Source of the DNA: Bacteroidia bacterium
Lineage (GTDB): Bacteria > Bacteroidota > Bacteroidia > Flavobacteriales_D > JAUILH01
NCBI GenBank assembly: GCA_030433115.1
Contig: JAUILH010000008.1
Coordinates: 1-60,291 of the forward strand
Direction: 5' to 3'
Length of the DNA stretch: 60,291 nt
A model generated the notes under the pieces. It saw only the letters and a list, made by a program, of their open reading frames with translations. It was not told where the DNA came from and did no database searches. Position 1 is the first letter of the stretch; each line of letters begins with the position of its first letter. The position numbers were made by a program, and so were the translations under genes. Positions 33,299 to 43,800 of this stretch are shown here, in pieces.

Positions 33299-34108
33299 AT
33301 GAAAACAAAACAATTACTCCTATTATTGATGGTCTCTGTATTATTCGGATCATGCGGCACTATCAGGATTCAGAAACGCCAGCACAGAGGAGGTTGGTAT
33401 ATTCATCACATTCCCAAAAATCCGAAAATTGACAGGAATGTCATAAAAGAGAAGGTCAAGGAATTTGATAAGGATTTGGCTATAGACGGTAAGGATGAAT
33501 TAAAATCGTATGCTGTTGATCTAATTGAAAATAAAGAGCTTGTTGACACAGCTGAGATTGGTGACGAAATGAAAACCACAATCATCGAACACGAAACGAT
33601 CGAAATTCACAAACCCCAAGAAACTGGTCACAAACAAATGCCAGCATTGAAAGTTCAGGAACTTGAACCCAACATCTGCCTTCCGGACACCTCAATAGAA
33701 AAAGTCGAAAAGGAAATCATTCATGTAGGCAATACAAATTCTGATGAGTTAGTTCAAGACGGCAATACCGATGACATAAAACCCAAAAAGACATGGTCGT
33801 CAGTGAAAGTTGCTTTGGTGCTGTTTCTTCTTTTTGCCGCAACTTTCATCTGCGTGGTGGGTACACTTATTTTATTTATCACCACATTGTTCACAGCCAC
33901 AAGTGCCGGGGGATTGGTTGCAATATCCTTATTTGGCTTTTTGATTGTTTCTATCCTGGCCTCTGTTTTTGTTCCTAAATGGATTACCAATATCGCGAAC
34001 AAGGGAAAGACTGATGCTGAAATCGCAAGAGATGAAGCGCTCGAACAACAGAAAAAAATGGAACGGGAAAAACGCCTAGAACACCGGAGATCAATCTGGG
34101 GGTGGTAG
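33299..34108 (+). CDS. Lipoprotein with two transmembrane segments, 269 aa
   Basis: The signal ends VLFGSC, followed by GTIRIQKRQHRGGWYI, a basic motif seen at the mature start of other Bacteroidota lipoproteins. A charged linker (about 35-165) leads to two hydrophobic stretches (about 170-200, VALVLFLLFAATFICVVGTL; about 205-230, GGLVAISLFGFLIVSILASVF) and a basic cytoplasmic-type tail (EQQKKMEREKRLEHRR). Function not recognised. Having both a lipobox and internal membrane helices suggests an inner-membrane lipoprotein. Confidence 0.72.
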   Translation: MKTKQLLLLLMVSVLFGSCGTIRIQKRQHRGGWYIHHIPKNPKIDRNVIKEKVKEFDKDLAIDGKDELKSYAVDLIENKELVDTAEIGDEMKTTIIEHETIEIHKPQETGHKQMPALKVQELEPNICLPDTSIEKVEKEIIHVGNTNSDELVQDGNTDDIKPKKTWSSVKVALVLFLLFAATFICVVGTLILFITTLFTATSAGGLVAISLFGFLIVSILASVFVPKWITNIANKGKTDAEIARDEALEQQKKMEREKRLEHRRSIWGW

Positions 34109-34115
34109 TCAGCTC

Positions 34116-34135
34116 ATCAGTTTTTAAAAACTGAT
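34116..34135. terminator. 20-bp palindrome between convergent genes
   Basis: ATCAGTTTTTAAAAACTGAT is a perfect palindrome in the 46-bp gap between the lipoprotein gene and sdhB. It is AT-rich, so it is only a weak terminator candidate for both strands. Confidence 0.4.
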
Positions 34136-34154
34136 TAATATAGTGGTCTGAGTC

Positions 34155-34922
34155 TTATTTATCAGCCGTAATGCTAGCCTTTAAGAACTCCTGATTCATT
34201 CTGGCAATATTGGTCAGCGAGATGCCCTTAGGACATTCAACCTCACATGCTCCGGTAACCGTACAGTTTCCAAAACCTTCTTTGTCCATTTGGTCTACCA
34301 TGTTCAACACACGTTCTTTGGCTTCCACCTTACCTTGTGGCAAAAGTGCCAATTGAGATACTTTGGCGGACACAAATAACATGGCTGAGGCGTTCTTACA
34401 AGTGGCTACACAGGCCCCACAACCAATGCAAGTGGCTGCATCAAATGCCTCATCAGCATCTGCTTTTGGAATTGGAAGCGCGTTGGCATCTTGTGTATTT
34501 CCTGAGGTGTTGACAGATACAAAACCGCCTGCGTTCATAATTCTGTCGAAAGCCGTTCTATCAACCACCAAATCTTTGATAACTGGGAATGCAGCTGCCC
34601 TCCATGGCTCAATGTAAATGGTATCGCCATCATTGAACATTCTCATGTGCAGCTGACAGGTAGTTACACCTCTATCTGGTCCGTGAGCCTCTCCGTTAAT
34701 GTACATTGAGCACATTCCGCAAATTCCTTCTCTACAATCGTGATCGAATGCAACAGGATCTTCTCCTTTACTCACCAATTGCTCATTGAGTACATCCATC
34801 ATTTCTAGAAACGACATGTGTTCTGAAATATCAGTCACCTTATAATCTACCATTTTACCTGGCGAATTAGCGTCACTTTGTCTCCAAATTTTAAGCGTAA
34901 GATTCATTCCTTTTCCTGCCAT
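34155..34922 (-). CDS. sdhB: Succinate dehydrogenase/fumarate reductase iron-sulfur subunit
   Basis: This 255-residue subunit passes electrons from the flavoprotein to quinone. The [2Fe-2S] ligands are in [10 protein letters not shown] and GVTTC. The C-terminal clusters use [11 protein letters not shown] and [10 protein letters not shown]. It belongs to the type found with a single b558-type SdhC (Bacteroides/Wolinella/Bacillus style). It is the last gene of sdhC-sdhA-(four-helix ORF)-sdhB. The 444 bp between sdhA and sdhB are filled by an inserted ORF, so sdhB translation is no longer directly coupled to sdhA. Confidence 0.96.
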   Translation of the reverse strand: MAGKGMNLTLKIWRQSDANSPGKMVDYKVTDISEHMSFLEMMDVLNEQLVSKGEDPVAFDHDCREGICGMCSMYINGEAHGPDRGVTTCQLHMRMFNDGDTIYIEPWRAAAFPVIKDLVVDRTAFDRIMNAGGFVSVNTSGNTQDANALPIPKADADEAFDAATCIGCGACVATCKNASAMLFVSAKVSQLALLPQGKVEAKERVLNMVDQMDKEGFGNCTVTGACEVECPKGISLTNIARMNQEFLKASITADK

Positions 34923-34938
34923 TTTGTATAGTTTATTA

Positions 34939-34961
34939 GTTGATTAGCCAGTAGGCAATAG
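34939..34961. repeat. Inverted-repeat arms at the sdhB side of the four-helix ORF
   Basis: GTTGATTAG (34939-34947) and TAGGCAATAG (34952-34961) are each the exact reverse complement of a segment on the other side of the ORF (35335-35343 and 35343-35352). The second arm lies within the last codons of the ORF. Confidence 0.65.
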
Positions 34962-35327
34962 CACTTTTCGTTCAATTGACCTAATAAATGCATTCAACAT
35001 TTTATTTTCTTCTGTTATCGTATCAGATAATTGCACCACTGCATCAGCACTTATAAAATCAAGTTCCAGAGCAATGATTAATTGTGTTTCTAACTCAAGC
35101 AAAGAGCCCCTTGCAATTTTCAAAAACTGAATATCGTTTTTAGTGTAATTTCGACCCCAGCCTTCGGCAATATTTGACGGAATTGACACAGCAGATCTTC
35201 TCATCTGACTGACCAAACCAAATTTCTCTTCTTCAGGAAAAGCTTTTGTCAATGCATATGTCAATTTAACAATGACAATGCCCTTTTGCCATATCTTTAA
35301 GTCTTTATATGTCTCAAAGTCTACCAC
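34944..35327 (-). CDS. Four-helix-bundle protein (23S rRNA IVS-type), inserted in the sdh operon
   Basis: This 127-residue protein starts at GTG 35327. Motifs are FETYKDLKIWQKGI, LTKAFPEEEKFGLVSQMRRSAVSIPSNIAEGWGR and FLKIARGSLLELETQL, the signature of the four-helix-bundle family first found in 23S rRNA intervening sequences. Members also occur as solitary ORFs scattered through Bacteroidota genomes and are thought to ride on a small mobile element. Here it sits between sdhA and sdhB, flanked by two short inverted-repeat pairs. Biochemical function unknown. It is on the same strand as the sdh genes and should be transcribed with them. Confidence 0.93.
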   Translation of the reverse strand: MVDFETYKDLKIWQKGIVIVKLTYALTKAFPEEEKFGLVSQMRRSAVSIPSNIAEGWGRNYTKNDIQFLKIARGSLLELETQLIIALELDFISADAVVQLSDTITEENKMLNAFIRSIERKVLLPTG

Positions 35328-35334
35328 CTAATTC

Positions 35335-35352
35335 CTAATCAACTATTGCCTA
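35335..35352. repeat. Inverted-repeat arms at the sdhA side of the four-helix ORF
   Basis: CTAATCAAC (35335-35343) and CTATTGCCTA (35343-35352) pair with 34939-34947 and 34952-34961. The arms occur in the same left-to-right order on both sides, so they cannot both form one nested hairpin. Confidence 0.65.
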
Positions 35353-35366
35353 ATTAACTTATTCTT

Positions 35367-37382
35367 TTATTTATAACTTCTCTGTTTCAATTCAATATTT
35401 TCGAACACCAAATCTTCCTTATGAAGCACGGCATCACTTGGCTCTCCTTTGTGCTCCCAGGCAGCAACATACTTAAAGTTGACATCATCTCTCTTCGCTT
35501 CACCTTTTTGCTCTCCACTTTCCTCAACGGATTCTTCACGATAATGTCCACCACATGATTCATTTCTGTGCAAAGCATCTTTAGCAAACAATTCTCCCAA
35601 TTCAAGGAAATCCGCTACTCTACCTGCTTTTTCCAATTCCGGATTGAAAGAATCCATAGAACCTGGTACAAACACATCTTTGTAAAACTCTTCTCTGATC
35701 TGCTTAATTTCAGCAATCGCTTCAGTCAATCCTTGAGCGTTTCTAGCCATCCCAACTTTATCCCACATCACTTTACCTAAACGCTTGTGAAAATGATCAA
35801 CTGACTTAGTTCCTTTATTATTAATCAAGGCATTCAGTCTATCCTGAACAGTTTTTTCTGCCTCAACAAACTCTGGTAAATCTGTTGAAATTGGTCCGGT
35901 TCTAATGTCATCAGCCAAATAATCTCCAATCGTATATGGCAATACGAAATAGCCATCCGCCAATCCTTGCATCAAGGCAGATGCACCTAATCTATTGGCA
36001 CCATGATCTGAGAAGTTAGCTTCTCCAGCCGCATAACATCCTGGAATGGTAGTCATCAAGTTATAATCTACCCAAAGTCCACCCATCGTGTAATGTACGG
36101 CAGGATAGATCATCATGGGTGTTTTGTACGGATTATCATCCGTAATTTTTTGATACATCTGGAACAGGTTTCCATACTTGGCTTCAATCACACCTTCACC
36201 CAGCTCCTTTACGCGCTGATCAGATGGATTCTTTTCTCCCATAACAGTTGCTTTCTCTTTACCATATCTCATAATGGCAGAACTGAAATCAAGATATACA
36301 GCCTCTCCAGTTGCATTCACTCCAAAGCCAGCATCACATCTTTCTTTAGCCGCTCTTGAAGCCACATCTCTCGGAACCAGGTTTCCGAATGCCGGATATC
36401 GTCTCTCCAAATAATAATCTCTTTCTTCTTCAGACAAGTCCGTTGGTTTCTTTTTACCAGCTCTAATTGCCTCAACGTCTTCCATTTTCTTGGGCACCCA
36501 AATACGGCCGTCGTTTCTCAAAGATTCCGACATCAAGGTCAATTTGGATTGATAATCACCTGAACGAGGAATACATGTTGGGTGAATCTGGGTGTAACAT
36601 GGATTCGCGAAGAAAGCCCCTTTTTTATGCGCTCTCCAGGCTGCAGTGACGTTGGACCCCATAGCGTTAGTAGATAAGAAGAATACGTTTCCATACCCAC
36701 CTGAAGCCAGCACCACTGCATGAGCAGAATGTCTTTGAATCTCACCTGTGATTAAGTTTCTGGCAATAATTCCTCTGGCTTTACCATCAACAATCACCAA
36801 TTCAAGCATCTCGTGACGGTTAAACATCTGGATTTTTCCTTTACCTATCTGACGACTCATGGCAGAATAGGCGCCCAATAACAATTGTTGACCCGTTTGA
36901 CCTTTGGCGTAGAATGTTCTGGATACCAAAACCCCACCGAATGATCTGTTGTCTAACAAACCTCCATATTCTCTTGCAAATGGAACGCCTTGCGCCACAC
37001 ATTGATCAATGATGTTCGCAGATACTTCTGCCAGTCTGTATACATTGGCTTCACGTCCTCTGTAATCCCCACCTTTTACTGTATCGTAAAATAAACGGTA
37101 AGTGGAATCGCCATCGTTTTGATAATTCTTAGCGGCATTGATACCACCTTGAGCAGCAATGGAGTGTGCCCTTCTTGGTGAATCCTGAAAGCAGAAACAC
37201 TTGACGTTGTAGCCCATTTCGGCTAATGACGCTGCTGCAGAACCTCCGGCTAATCCGGAACCAACCACGATGACATCAATCAATCGCTTGTTGGCAGGGT
37301 TCACTAAGTTAATCTTGTTCTTATGGTTGGTCCATTTATCTTTAATTGGACCTTCTGGTATTTTGGCATCTAATTGACTCAT
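35367..37382 (-). CDS. sdhA: Succinate dehydrogenase/fumarate reductase flavoprotein subunit
   Basis: This 671-residue subunit oxidises succinate to fumarate with covalent FAD. The dinucleotide-binding motif [20 protein letters not shown] is at residues 39-58 and the FAD-linked histidine is His73 in [11 protein letters not shown]. The substrate-binding segment includes [12 protein letters not shown] and [18 protein letters not shown]. The long form of about 670 residues, with an extra C-terminal region ([11 protein letters not shown]), is the one typical of Bacteroidota and Epsilonproteobacteria. It starts 12 bp after the sdhC stop and is in the sdhC-A-B operon. Confidence 0.96.
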   Translation of the reverse strand: MSQLDAKIPEGPIKDKWTNHKNKINLVNPANKRLIDVIVVGSGLAGGSAAASLAEMGYNVKCFCFQDSPRRAHSIAAQGGINAAKNYQNDGDSTYRLFYDTVKGGDYRGREANVYRLAEVSANIIDQCVAQGVPFAREYGGLLDNRSFGGVLVSRTFYAKGQTGQQLLLGAYSAMSRQIGKGKIQMFNRHEMLELVIVDGKARGIIARNLITGEIQRHSAHAVVLASGGYGNVFFLSTNAMGSNVTAAWRAHKKGAFFANPCYTQIHPTCIPRSGDYQSKLTLMSESLRNDGRIWVPKKMEDVEAIRAGKKKPTDLSEEERDYYLERRYPAFGNLVPRDVASRAAKERCDAGFGVNATGEAVYLDFSSAIMRYGKEKATVMGEKNPSDQRVKELGEGVIEAKYGNLFQMYQKITDDNPYKTPMMIYPAVHYTMGGLWVDYNLMTTIPGCYAAGEANFSDHGANRLGASALMQGLADGYFVLPYTIGDYLADDIRTGPISTDLPEFVEAEKTVQDRLNALINNKGTKSVDHFHKRLGKVMWDKVGMARNAQGLTEAIAEIKQIREEFYKDVFVPGSMDSFNPELEKAGRVADFLELGELFAKDALHRNESCGGHYREESVEESGEQKGEAKRDDVNFKYVAAWEHKGEPSDAVLHKEDLVFENIELKQRSYK

Positions 37383-37394
37383 GTTTGTAGAGAA

Positions 37395-38063
37395 TTATTG
37401 ATTTAGATGGTGAAATAATGCGATAAAAATAAATCCGAGAGGCACCACGATGGCGAATATCTTCCCGAATTTCTGAAGACCTGTAAGGTATCTTTTGTTG
37501 GTCACACCTACCGACTGGAAAGCGGCTCCAAAACCGTGCATCAAATGCAGGGCCAACAAAACAAAACTCACACAGTAAATGGCAACACGAACCGGATCTT
37601 CAAATCTATGTTGAAGCTCATGAAAATACCTTGTTGGGCTTCCTTCCAATCCCTGAACATATTTCAAGTCTATTTCCGGCACCCAAAAATCGTAGAAATG
37701 TAAACCCAGGAAACCGAGAATAACTGCCCCTGTGTAAATCATATTTCTCGACATCCAGGATGAATTTGCACTGGGCTTATTCATGGCGTATTTGACGTTC
37801 CTTGCTTTGGTGTTTTTCATTTCCAAAATGAATCCCATCACAAAGTGAATAATTACCCCGGCAATCAAAATGGGTTGCATAACGAATTGAATCAATACGT
37901 TAGTCCCCATAAAATGAGAAATCTCATTGAAGGTTTTCTCATCAATAACTGAGGTGAAATTGATCAGAAAATGCTGAAGCAGAAAGATCACCAAAAACAG
38001 ACCTGATGCGGCCATGATTAATTTTCTGCCGATAGACGTGCTACTTGAACCTGTGTTAGCCAT
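37395..38063 (-). CDS. sdhC: Succinate dehydrogenase cytochrome b558-type membrane subunit
   Basis: This 222-residue integral membrane protein has about five hydrophobic helices (KLIMAASGLFLVIFLLQHF; GAVILGFLGLHFYDFW; VAIYCVSFVLLALHLMHGFG; FAIVVPLGFIFIALF). Histidines in LLQHF, GLHFYDF and LHLMHGF are the places where this family holds two hemes b. It anchors SdhAB to the inner membrane and passes electrons to menaquinone. It is the first gene of the operon, with a candidate -7 box 27 bp upstream. Confidence 0.94.
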   Translation of the reverse strand: MANTGSSSTSIGRKLIMAASGLFLVIFLLQHFLINFTSVIDEKTFNEISHFMGTNVLIQFVMQPILIAGVIIHFVMGFILEMKNTKARNVKYAMNKPSANSSWMSRNMIYTGAVILGFLGLHFYDFWVPEIDLKYVQGLEGSPTRYFHELQHRFEDPVRVAIYCVSFVLLALHLMHGFGAAFQSVGVTNKRYLTGLQKFGKIFAIVVPLGFIFIALFHHLNQ

Positions 38064-38089
38064 ATTAATTTTTTTGATTTAGCTCCAAG

Positions 38090-38097
38090 CAAAGTTA
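38090..38097 (-). promoter_or_regulatory. Candidate -7 box of the sdh operon
   Basis: TAACTTTG on the minus strand matches TAnnTTTG and lies 27 bp before the sdhC ATG. No well-spaced -33 TTG was found. Confidence 0.45.
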
Positions 38098-38204
38098 AAG
38101 GTCAAACCCGTTCGTGCTATCTTTTTGTGTTATTTAGAACCTTTCTAGATAAGACCGCTTCTGCTACCGACTAAATTTGAGTCTCTAATAAAACCGCAAA
38201 TGCT

Positions 38205-38212
38205 TACATTTG
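38205..38212 (+). promoter_or_regulatory. Candidate -7 box of the aminopeptidase P gene
   Basis: TACATTTG matches TAnnTTTG and lies 32 bp before the ATG at 38244. The nearest TTG upstream is 25 nt away, longer than the usual spacer. Confidence 0.45.
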
Positions 38213-38243
38213 TTCGGAACACACCATTTGAAATATCCCAATT

Positions 38244-39536
38244 ATGAAGTACGATCCGATAGACAAATCCTTATACATCCATAACCGTGAACGCTTTGTG
38301 AAAAACATGGCCAATAATTGTTTGGCAGTCTTCAATTCGAACGACATTTTTCCGATTAGTGCAGACAGTACCATGCCGTTTCAACAGCATAGAGACATTT
38401 TACATTTAAGCGGAATTGATCAGGAAGAAAGTATTTTGGTGTTGTTTCCGGATTGTCATAATGCCAAGCACAGAGAGGTTTTATTTTTGAGAGAAACCAA
38501 CGAACACATTGCCGTTTGGGAAGGTCATAAATACACTAAAGAAGAAGCATTTGAGGCTTCAGGGATCAAAACGGTGTATTGGCTGGATCAATTTGACACC
38601 ATTTTTAAGACTTTAATGGCAGAAGCAGAAGGCTGCTACATCAATACAAATGAGCACTTGCGGGCTAAAACTGACGTTCAAACACGTGAAGATCGGTTCA
38701 TCAAGAAATACAAAAAACAGTATCCTGGTCATACCTATCACAAAAGTGCCCCAATCATGCATCAAATAAGATCCATTAAACACCCCTTGGAAATTGATGT
38801 CATGCAAAAAGCTTGTGATATTACGCACGCCTCATTTCTGAGAGTATTGGATTTTGTAGAACCGGATGTTTGGGAATATGAAATTGAAGCTGAGATTATG
38901 CATGAATTCCTGAGAAGTCGTTCGAAAGGGTTTGCCTACACCCCAATTATTGGCTCTGGTGCAAACGCATGCGTGCTTCACTATATTGAGAACAATACAC
39001 AATGTAAAGCAGGTGAGGTCATTTTGATGGATTATGCCGCCGAATATGCCAATTATGCATCAGACATGACGCGTTGTGTGCCTGTGTCTGGTCGTTTTAC
39101 AGACCGACAAAAAGCTGTATACAACTCTGTACTTCACGTTAAAAATGAAGCCACTAAGTTATTGGTGCCCGGAACTATGCTGGCAGATTACCATAAAGAA
39201 GTGGGGACATTGATGGAAGCTGAATTACTCAAACTAGGTTTAATAGACTCTACGGACGTTAAAAATCAAAACCCCGATTGGCCAGCCTATAAAAAGTACT
39301 TCATGCACGGCACGTCTCATTTTATTGGATTAGACACGCATGATGTTGGTTTATGGCACAAACCCATTGAAGCCGGCATGGCATTCACAGTGGAACCAGG
39401 TATTTATATCCCAGAAGAAGATCTTGGGATCAGATTGGAAGATGATGTGATCGTTCAAAATTCCGGTGAACCATTGAATCTCATGGGCGACATTCCTATT
39501 GAAGCGGAAGAGATCGAAGACATCATGAATGGATAA
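38244..39536 (+). CDS. pepP: Xaa-Pro aminopeptidase (aminopeptidase P, M24B)
   Basis: This 430-residue enzyme removes N-terminal residues that precede proline. The N-terminal AMP_N domain (to about 170; RERFVKNMANNCLAVFNSND) is followed by the pita-bread catalytic domain. The five metal ligands can be placed: two Asp in LMDYAAEYANYASDMTR, His in HGTSHFIGLDTHDVG, Glu in FTVEPGIYIP and Glu in IRLEDDVIV, for two Mn or similar ions. There is no signal peptide, so it is cytoplasmic. It overlaps the next gene by 8 bp. Confidence 0.95.
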   Translation: MKYDPIDKSLYIHNRERFVKNMANNCLAVFNSNDIFPISADSTMPFQQHRDILHLSGIDQEESILVLFPDCHNAKHREVLFLRETNEHIAVWEGHKYTKEEAFEASGIKTVYWLDQFDTIFKTLMAEAEGCYINTNEHLRAKTDVQTREDRFIKKYKKQYPGHTYHKSAPIMHQIRSIKHPLEIDVMQKACDITHASFLRVLDFVEPDVWEYEIEAEIMHEFLRSRSKGFAYTPIIGSGANACVLHYIENNTQCKAGEVILMDYAAEYANYASDMTRCVPVSGRFTDRQKAVYNSVLHVKNEATKLLVPGTMLADYHKEVGTLMEAELLKLGLIDSTDVKNQNPDWPAYKKYFMHGTSHFIGLDTHDVGLWHKPIEAGMAFTVEPGIYIPEEDLGIRLEDDVIVQNSGEPLNLMGDIPIEAEEIEDIMNG

Positions 39537-40326
39537 ACCAGTCTTACCTTATAGTGATTTTGGTCGTGGCCCTGTTGTTGTATTCATTCATGGATTTTTA
39601 GAGAACCGGAAAATGTGGGAAGGAATTCTTCCGGAATTTTCTGATGATTACCGTTGTATTTGCGTAGACCTGCCCGGACATGGAGACAATTCCGATATTC
39701 ACCATGAAGAATCTATGATCAGCATGGCTGAAAAGGTCGCTCATCTCCTAAATACTTTGAACGTTCACGAATTCATTTGTATCGGGCATTCCATGGGCGG
39801 CTATGTGGCGTGCGAACTCGCTCAACTTTGTCCGGATCGCTTACAAACAATTATTCTACTCGCCTCCCATGCTGATTGTGATGATCCTGAAAAGAAGGAG
39901 AATCGAACCAGGGCAGAAGTCGTCATTCAAAATAGGTATGAGAGTTTTGTAAAGGAAGCGATTCCGGGGTTATTTCACTCAGACAATGTATCTGAACATG
40001 AAACAATCATTCATAAATACATCCGGATGGCAATGAGCCATATGCCTTCAGCCATGGTTATTTGCTCAAAAGCCATGAAAAACCGTGAAAGTGCACTGGA
40101 AAAATTGAATAAACTGGCATCAAGAATTCATTTTGTTTGTGGTGATTTGGATCCAATTATTCCCCTGGAAAAAGTGACCACACAAAACCAACAGCTCATT
40201 AATTCAAGTCTCCACGTAATTGAAAATTGTGGCCATATGCCGCACATAGAGTCTGAAAAAGCACTAACTATACAGCTGCTTTCATTGTTGCAAATGAGTG
40301 CCAAAAAGCAAAAAACTCCGATCTAA
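39529..40326 (+). CDS. Alpha/beta hydrolase
   Basis: This 265-residue hydrolase is of the MhpC/esterase type. It has the oxyanion motif FIHGF, the nucleophile Ser88 in GHSMGGY, the acid in GDLDPIIPLE and the catalytic His in CGHMPHIESE. Cytoplasmic; substrate unknown. It overlaps the aminopeptidase P gene by 8 bp, so the two are translated together. Its stop codon lies inside the loop of a bidirectional terminator and shares bases with the stop of the convergent gene. Confidence 0.9.
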   Translation: MDKPVLPYSDFGRGPVVVFIHGFLENRKMWEGILPEFSDDYRCICVDLPGHGDNSDIHHEESMISMAEKVAHLLNTLNVHEFICIGHSMGGYVACELAQLCPDRLQTIILLASHADCDDPEKKENRTRAEVVIQNRYESFVKEAIPGLFHSDNVSEHETIIHKYIRMAMSHMPSAMVICSKAMKNRESALEKLNKLASRIHFVCGDLDPIIPLEKVTTQNQQLINSSLHVIENCGHMPHIESEKALTIQLLSLLQMSAKKQKTPI

Positions 40327-40341
40327 TTATCGGAGCTTTTT
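40311..40341. terminator. Bidirectional terminator containing both stop codons
   Basis: The stem CTCCGAT (40316-40322) / ATCGGAG (40329-40335) has A and T runs outside and loop CTAATT. The loop holds the TAA of the plus-strand hydrolase (40324-40326) and the TAG of the minus-strand gene (40323-40325). Confidence 0.85.
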
Positions 40342-40727
40342 ATCTGTCTAAAGTTTGCTTTCTTTAGTTGGGATCCATCAACAATAAATATGGTGTAAAC
40401 ACCTTCAGACAAAGCTTTTGTAGAAACAATTGCTTCACCATTGTCAATTTTTCCAGTAGTAATGACTCTGCCACCTTCATCACATAAATCATAAAAAACA
40501 ACAGCAGAACTTGATCTATATTGAATTTTGAGCGAACTAGCAGCAGAGTCTTGAAGTAAGTCAATCTCGCACATCTCCTCATATTTTAATTCAACATATA
40601 TGGTTATACGTAAGCCCTGAAAATTTGGACATGAAATGCCTCCCGGATTGATCAAATGGTGCTTTTTTGGTTCAAACAGGTTGTTTTCATACATCAAATG
40701 ACACGACTTGTATGAAAAATTGAACAT
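40323..40727 (-). CDS. Hypothetical protein with degenerate T9SS-like C-terminal domain, 134 aa
   Basis: No signal peptide is visible at the N-terminus (MFNFSYKSCHLMYENN). The last 75 residues, with VVFYDLCDEGGRVITTGKID, VSTKALSEGVYTIFIV and a basic end, resemble the secretion tail of type A T9SS cargo (the usual form being D..G..v, LP.GvY.v). It could be a remnant of a larger secreted protein or a small protein using the fold alone. It is divergent from the T9SS subtilase, 96 bp away. The start site is uncertain. Confidence 0.55.
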   Translation of the reverse strand: MFNFSYKSCHLMYENNLFEPKKHHLINPGGISCPNFQGLRITIYVELKYEEMCEIDLLQDSAASSLKIQYRSSSAVVFYDLCDEGGRVITTGKIDNGEAIVSTKALSEGVYTIFIVDGSQLKKANFRQIKSSDN

Positions 40728-40823
40728 TTTCTTATGAAAATGGTGGGAATCTTACATTTTACGGATTTTATCAGACATGTTATGCATAGATTGATGTAAC
40801 TTGGTAACATCCAATTCAATCTT

Positions 40824-43800
40824 ATGGTCAAATTTTTACTATTCACCAGTATTGTTCTGTGTTCTCTCGGTACCTTTTCTCAGGACGAACAGCCAACACT
40901 TAATCTGGCTTCTGACAAAGTTCAACTAGACAATAACGTACTCAGCTTCATAGCAGACAACGATCCGCTAAACCAAAGTGTTTACTATCTGATTCAGTTT
41001 TACGAAACACCCAGTCAAACAGCCAAAGAAACATTGGAGCGACTGGGCATGGATTTTTATGACTACATACCTGAGCACGCTTATTTCGTACGAATTCCCA
41101 GAAACTTCAATCGGGAACAACTTAAACAGAAAGACATTTTTAGCATCACACCCATTTTTCATGAGCTCAAAGTCAATCCACAAATTGCCAAAGGACTGGA
41201 AGCTGGTTACTATAACAGCAAAAACGAGTTGCTACTGACTGTTAGATTTTTTGAAGGTGTTCACCCCAGCAAAATTCAACAGATTGTTCAAACCCTGGGA
41301 ATTGACGTTTTGGAATTTAACCAACGGCTCAATCAAATCGTGTTTAATTATAACGAATCTGACATTAGAACGATCACCGCTATTGAAGAGGTGAAAATGG
41401 TAGATGTTTTGCTCCAGGAATTGCGACCAGAAGACAATTTAGGACGTGCACTGCACCGCTCAAGCAGCATTAATCACAACGATCCTTTAGGACCAAAATT
41501 TGATGGGACGGGTGTGAGCGTGGCGGTAAATGACGATGGTGAAGTTGGACCACATATTGATTTCACCGGTCGAACTGATCAAACTGATGTAGCCGGAGAT
41601 CAAACCGGAGACCATGGTGATATGGTTGCTGGTATTTTAGGTGGTGCCGGAAATTTAAATCCTTTGCATGAAGGCATGGCCAAAGGTGCTTTTTTATGGA
41701 TTAGACAATACAGCAGCAGCCTGCCTAATACCGTGAATCTTCATCAAAATGATGATGTAATGATATTCTCCTCTTCATATGGAGATGGCTGTAATGCAGG
41801 ATATACAGGATTGAGTAATCAGGTTGACATGGAAATCAGGCAAAATCCATCACTTATTCAAGTTTTTTCATGTGGAAACAGTGGCGGTAGCAATTGTGGT
41901 TATGGTGCAGGATCGGGCTGGGGTAATATCACTGGCGGGCACAAGCAAGGGAAAAACGTAATCGCCACAGCCAACATGGAAAGAGACGAAGGATTGGCCA
42001 ATAGCAGCAGCAGAGGTCCGGCAATGGATGGCAGAATCAAGCCAGATATCACTGCACACGGAAATGGTCAAATTTCCACTGATCCGAATAACTTATACAG
42101 TCCTGGCGGTGGCACCTCTGCAGCAGCACCAGGAATTTCAGGTGTGTTGGCGCAACTTTATCATGCCTACAGAAGCTTTAATGGAGGGAATAATCCTGAA
42201 TCTGCTCTACTCAAATCCAGCTTACTAAATGCCGCCGATGATCTCGGAAATGTTGGTCCGGATTTTCAATTTGGTTGGGGACGTGTCAACGCTAAAAACG
42301 CACTCGAAATCATTGAAAACAATCAATATTTCTCTGATGACATTACCCAATTTGACACTGACAATTATACACTGACTGTACCTGCAGGTGTTCAGGAAGT
42401 CAAAATCATGCTGTACTGGAGCGATTACGAAGGCAATCCGGTGTCTACTACCGCCCTGGTAAACGACTTAGATCTTGAAGTGAGCGATGGCACCACACAT
42501 CTTCCATGGGTATTAGACCCAACACCTAATGCGACAAACCTGGATGCACCAGCCACAACTGGCGTTGACCACCTCAATAACATGGAGCAAGTCAGTATTT
42601 TAAATCCGGCGGCCGGCAACCTCAACATTTCTGTTAATGGATTTGATGTCCCTCAAGGACCGCAAAGATACTATGTGGTATACCGATTTATATATGATGA
42701 CATCACCGTGATTTACCCTAACTCAGGTGAAGGCTTTGTACCGGGTGAAACCGAGCGTATTTTCTGGGATGCTTACGATAACACAGGTAATTTTGATTTG
42801 GAATACACAATTGATAATGGCAATAACTGGGTGCCCATTACCGGTGTTCCTGGCAACGACAGATCTTACGATTGGACTGTTCCCAATTCGGTTTCCGGTT
42901 TGTGCAAAGTGAGAGTAAGGAGAACTGGCAACTCAGACGATTCTGACGCAAATTTTTCCATCATAGAGACACCACAGAACATTGAAGTTTCACAGGTTTG
43001 TCCGGGTTATGTAGCCATCACATGGGACACCGTGCCGGACGCCAGCGCCTATGTGGTTTATTTGTTGGGCAATCAATACATGGACTCAATTGGCACAACC
43101 ACTACCAACGTTTTTCAGGTTCCGGCAAACATCAACATAGAACATTGGATTTCGGTAGCTGCCATTCCTCAAAACAATCCTGGCACAGTTGGAAGACGCG
43201 CCATCGCTATTTATTACGATGGATCAGGTGTATTGAATTGTTCTGTACCCAATGACCTTTCTGTCCATGAAGTAATATCTCCTGCGGTAACGGAGGCATG
43301 TTCATTCGACAATACCCCGGTGCAAATAAAAATCGCCAACTATGGACAAGCCAATCAAAGTAATTTTGACTGTAAATATGAGATTGCGGGACAAGGTGTT
43401 GTTAGCGAAACTTACAATGGCACCTTGATTCCTGGTCAGATTGCCAATTTCACTTTTTCTACTCCATTTAGTTTAAGTACCATGGGAACCTATCCTATGA
43501 AGATTTGGGTAGAAGCCTCTGCGGATAACAATCCCGCTAACGACAGCGCATTTTTAAGTTTAGATTTTGGTGGAACCATCGTCAATAACTTCCCCTCAAT
43601 TGAAGATTTCGAAAGCTTCTCCACTTGCGGTACAGCTTCTGACTGTGAGCTGGAAGTGTGCGCGCTCGGTAATGGTTGGAGAAATGCCGATAACTCTGTT
43701 GAGGACGACATTGATTGGCGTGTTGATGATGATGGAACACCGACGAATAATAGTGGTCCGGATGTCGACCATACCACGGGAACATCAACAGGAAACTACA

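Noticed and set aside
34944-35327. An rRNA intervening sequence implying a nearby 23S gene
   Set aside because: The four-helix ORF is flanked by sdhA and sdhB, with no rRNA sequence; it is a solitary copy.
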